The position numbers and the translations under genes are program-made. The notes beneath the pieces were generated by a model. The model ran no database searches. It was not told the origin of the DNA and was given only the letters and a program-made list of their open reading frames with translations. Shown here one piece after another: positions 44,264 to 46,421 of a DNA stretch of 46,421 bases (its first letter is position 1; the number at the start of each line of letters is the position of its first letter). Source of the DNA: CAZRIE01 sp964600075 (GTDB taxonomy: Bacteria; Bacteroidota; Bacteroidia; Flavobacteriales; Flavobacteriaceae); contig CAZRIE010000021.1 of assembly GCA_964600075.1 (NCBI GenBank), forward strand, positions 1 through 46,421, in the 5' to 3' direction.

Positions 44264-45278
44264 CTAACTTCTTCCTATTCTTTCCATACCAATCCAACGC
44301 CAATAAAATAAAAATCCCAACGATTACAAAAAATACCGTCCACCAAGTTTCCGAGTTGCCAAAATCAGGAAAATAACGTTCGTAGTTTACGATAATTTCT
44401 CTTCCGTTTGAATCTAATATTGACTGACCCGATACATCAGTCTTAAAAATCGTTTTTTTCCAAGGCCAAACCACACCCAACGATCCGGTAATAAAACCGA
44501 TGATTACCGCAGTTGTAATGTGCCGGTAGTGTTTTAAAACGTAGCTTAACAAATGCGACAAGCTTACAAGGCCAGTGGCCGAACCTATTGTGAATACTGC
44601 CAAAATTTTCAAAGTGTTCAGACGTACTTGATTCTTGATAAAGCTGAAATCGCCACGGAGCATTTCGGCAAAAGTGTCGTAAAGGGCATTGACCGAATCG
44701 ACTAAAAGCAGTACATAATTTCCCAATAAGATCAAAATAAACGAACCAGAAAGCCCTGGAAGGGTCATACCCGAAACGCTAATCATTCCACATAAAAAAA
44801 CAAACAGCAAGTTATCGTTCTCTTTTGCAGGGCTCAGAAAGCTAATGGAAATTCCTATGAAAAGTCCAATAATACCTGCCGTAATGGTCTTTTGGTTCCA
44901 GTGTTTAAAATCTTTTGAGATGTAATAGATAGAACCCAAGATCATACCGAAAAAAGCGCCCCAAACGAACAGCTCTTTTTGTTCCAGAAAGTAATCCAAT
45001 AATTTCGAAACGCTGAAATAACTCACCAGCATACCGAATATAAGAAGCGATAAAAATGCCCCGTTCACATAGCGATAAAAGCTTTTGAACCGACCGTTTA
45101 GCAGTAATTTGAACGCTTTACCATTAATTTTTTGTAGTGAATAGATAAATTCTTCGTAAAAACCGCCTACAAAAGCAACAATGCCGCCCGATACACCAGG
45201 TACTTTATTGGCAGCACCCATGCACAGGCCTTTGATGACCAAAAAGAATTTATCAGAAAATGTCCTCGGGTTGTACAT
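44250..45278 (-). CDS. DUF368 membrane protein (undecaprenyl-phosphate translocase family), copy 1
   Basis: 342 residues with about eight to ten membrane helices. Two inverted signatures mark DUF368: ANKVPGVSGGIVAF near residue 25 and LPGLSGSFILILLGNY near 175. Members (PopT) recycle undecaprenyl phosphate across the membrane for cell-wall synthesis. ATG at 45278 is preferred to TTG at 45287. The C terminus (LDGRR) and stop codon are encoded by a heptamer repeat array, so the last residues are probably not native. It lies nine bases after its paralogue. Confidence 0.88.
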   Translation of the reverse strand: MYNPRTFSDKFFLVIKGLCMGAANKVPGVSGGIVAFVGGFYEEFIYSLQKINGKAFKLLLNGRFKSFYRYVNGAFLSLLIFGMLVSYFSVSKLLDYFLEQKELFVWGAFFGMILGSIYYISKDFKHWNQKTITAGIIGLFIGISISFLSPAKENDNLLFVFLCGMISVSGMTLPGLSGSFILILLGNYVLLLVDSVNALYDTFAEMLRGDFSFIKNQVRLNTLKILAVFTIGSATGLVSLSHLLSYVLKHYRHITTAVIIGFITGSLGVVWPWKKTIFKTDVSGQSILDSNGREIIVNYERYFPDFGNSETWWTVFFVIVGIFILLALDWYGKNRKKLDGRR

Positions 45279-45287
45279 GCAGGGCAA

Positions 45288-46202
45288 CTATTTTTTCGAA
45301 GCTGTTCTCTCAAGGATAAAAATAAGTGAAAAACCTACAATGGCAACAATTATGGCATAAACTAGTTGATTATTGCCCTCAAATGCAAAAGGAGATACGT
45401 TCTCATCGATGGTTATGATTTTTTTGCCAATGGCCTTTGTTTCCAACACCTTTTTCCAGGGCCAGATTTTATTCAACGAACCTATAATAAATCCGGTGAG
45501 TATGGCCAAAGTGATATTTTTGTAATGATTGAACATCCATTTTAAAAGCCGGGCGAAACTTAAAAGCCCGAAAATGGCACCGACCCCGACAACGGAGATT
45601 ATCTTGAAATCTAGATTATGCAAGGCATCAATAATCGTTTTGTACGACCCCAAAAGCACTAAAATAAATGCCCCTGAAATTCCGGGTAGAATCATTGCAC
45701 AAACGGCTACGGCTCCTGAAAGAAAAAGAAATGGAAAGCTTTCCACATTATCTGAAGGCGGCAAGGTTGTAATATAATAGGCCAGACCAGTACCGACTAT
45801 CATTGCTATAATGGTTGCTAAATTCCACTTTTTCACTTCTTTACCTACAAGCAATATACTCGCGATTACCAAGCCGAAAAAGAATGACCAGATAAGTACC
45901 GGTTTATTTTCCAACAACCAGCTTACTAGTTTCGCTAATGAGAGAACACTAATACCGATACCAAAAAATAGTGCTAATAGGAAATTACCGTTAAGTTGCT
46001 CCCATGCAGATTTCAACCCTCTTTCTTTAAGGGTCTTGAAAAGCGAAAGGTCGATGTTGTTGATAGAGTTAATGAGTTCTTCATAAATACCGGAGATAAA
46101 TGCGATGGTGCCCCCCGATACCCCTGGAACTACGTCTGCTGCTCCCATGGCCATTCCCTTTAGTGTCACCAGAAAGTAGTGTAATAAATTCCTGTTTTCC
46201 AT
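45288..46202 (-). CDS. DUF368 membrane protein (undecaprenyl-phosphate translocase family), copy 2
   Basis: 304 residues; same fold and motifs as its neighbour: AADVVPGVSGGTIAF near residue 23 and LPGISGAFILVLLGSY near 170. Two tandem paralogues suggest a division of labour (for example different lipid carriers or conditions), although this is inference. ATG at 46202 starts the first charged segment MENRNLL; an in-frame upstream start at 46226 adds residues unlike the family. It is the first gene of the minus-strand set ending at aroE or DUF349. Confidence 0.88.
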   Translation of the reverse strand: MENRNLLHYFLVTLKGMAMGAADVVPGVSGGTIAFISGIYEELINSINNIDLSLFKTLKERGLKSAWEQLNGNFLLALFFGIGISVLSLAKLVSWLLENKPVLIWSFFFGLVIASILLVGKEVKKWNLATIIAMIVGTGLAYYITTLPPSDNVESFPFLFLSGAVAVCAMILPGISGAFILVLLGSYKTIIDALHNLDFKIISVVGVGAIFGLLSFARLLKWMFNHYKNITLAILTGFIIGSLNKIWPWKKVLETKAIGKKIITIDENVSPFAFEGNNQLVYAIIVAIVGFSLIFILERTASKK

Positions 46203-46267
46203 GAATTGATTTTTCAAAGGAAACAAAAATAGCTTTTTAAACTGGGAAGCGTATTAAAAAAGTTAAA

Positions 46268-46310
46268 GCCCAGGTTCAAGTTGAAACACAAGCTTAAGCT
46301 CAAACACAAA
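46268..46310. repeat. Low-complexity CAAG/AAGCT stretch
   Basis: Overlapping CAAGTT, CAAGCTTAAGCTCAA and AAACACAA words form a short quasi-repeat between the DUF368 gene and the heptamer array. No gene is seen in this 219-bp edge region. Confidence 0.4.
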
Positions 46311-46367
46311 AATAGTTTATTAGTTTATGGGTTTGGAAGTTTAAGAAGTTTGGAGATTGTTTTTTAT

Positions 46368-46421
46368 CTACCGTCTACCGTCTACCGTCTACCGTCTACC
46401 GTCTACCGTCTACCGTCTACC
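46368..46421. repeat. CTACCGT heptamer tandem array, cut by the window edge
   Basis: Seven perfect CTACCGT copies (46368-46416) and a partial eighth run to the last base. Same unit and same direction as the 44208 array, so it may continue beyond the window. Its right-hand neighbour is not visible. Confidence 0.95.

Overview
The window looks like chromosomal DNA from a marine-type member of the Flavobacteriaceae (Bacteroidota). The evidence is the low G+C content, many lipoproteins with short Bacteroidota-style signal peptides, families largely confined to this phylum (DUF6048, DUF6452, DUF6503, DUF6768, CCC-motif membrane proteins, a carboxypeptidase-regulatory-domain TonB receptor), a 6S-Flavo-like RNA, and a TAnnTTTG-type -7 element. 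No tRNA, rRNA, CRISPR array, insertion sequence or phage gene was recognised.

Region 1 (about 1-14,300) is an accessory carbohydrate locus. A four-gene plus-strand run encodes a DUF1080 lipoprotein, a propeller protein fused to a type 1 copper domain, a TrhA/hemolysin III membrane protein, and a propeller/HEAT lipoprotein with a c-type haem site. It is followed by minus-strand DUF6503, ThuA-like and LacI-family genes. Divergent from the regulator are a DUF6807 lipoprotein and two exported Gfo/Idh/MocA oxidoreductases. A 20-bp palindrome with a central CG (10011-10030) lies between the two arms and fits a LacI-family operator. DUF1080, ThuA and Gfo/Idh families have been linked to 3-keto-sugar chemistry. 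The locus can therefore be read as an extracytoplasmic oxidise-then-cleave route for glycosides whose electrons may leave through copper and haem modules; this is inference.

Region 2 (14,300-33,990) is mostly housekeeping: DUF4268, a ZIP transporter, a THUMP RNA methyltransferase, the rlmD-DUF6452-DUF6048 operon, decayed sigma-factor and DUF6768 genes, rocD, a small Cys-containing membrane cluster, an Smr protein, a cysteine desulfurase, a TonB receptor coupled to an M23 peptidase, a coiled-coil gene with zapA, a 6S RNA, rny and a CBS protein.

Region 3 (34,000-40,450) is a second haem/propeller locus: a small cytochrome c, a 1022-residue propeller/HEAT/cytochrome lipoprotein, an FG-GAP secreted protein and an amidohydrolase lipoprotein. 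Its large protein has the same plan as those in region 1.

Region 4 (40,450-46,421) holds a DUF349 protein with a 183-bp tandem duplication, aroE and two tandem DUF368 (undecaprenyl-phosphate translocase family) genes. Heptanucleotide (CTACCGT) arrays sit at the 3' ends of aroE (degenerate) and of the first DUF368 gene, where they encode its last residues and stop, and run off the right edge of the window.
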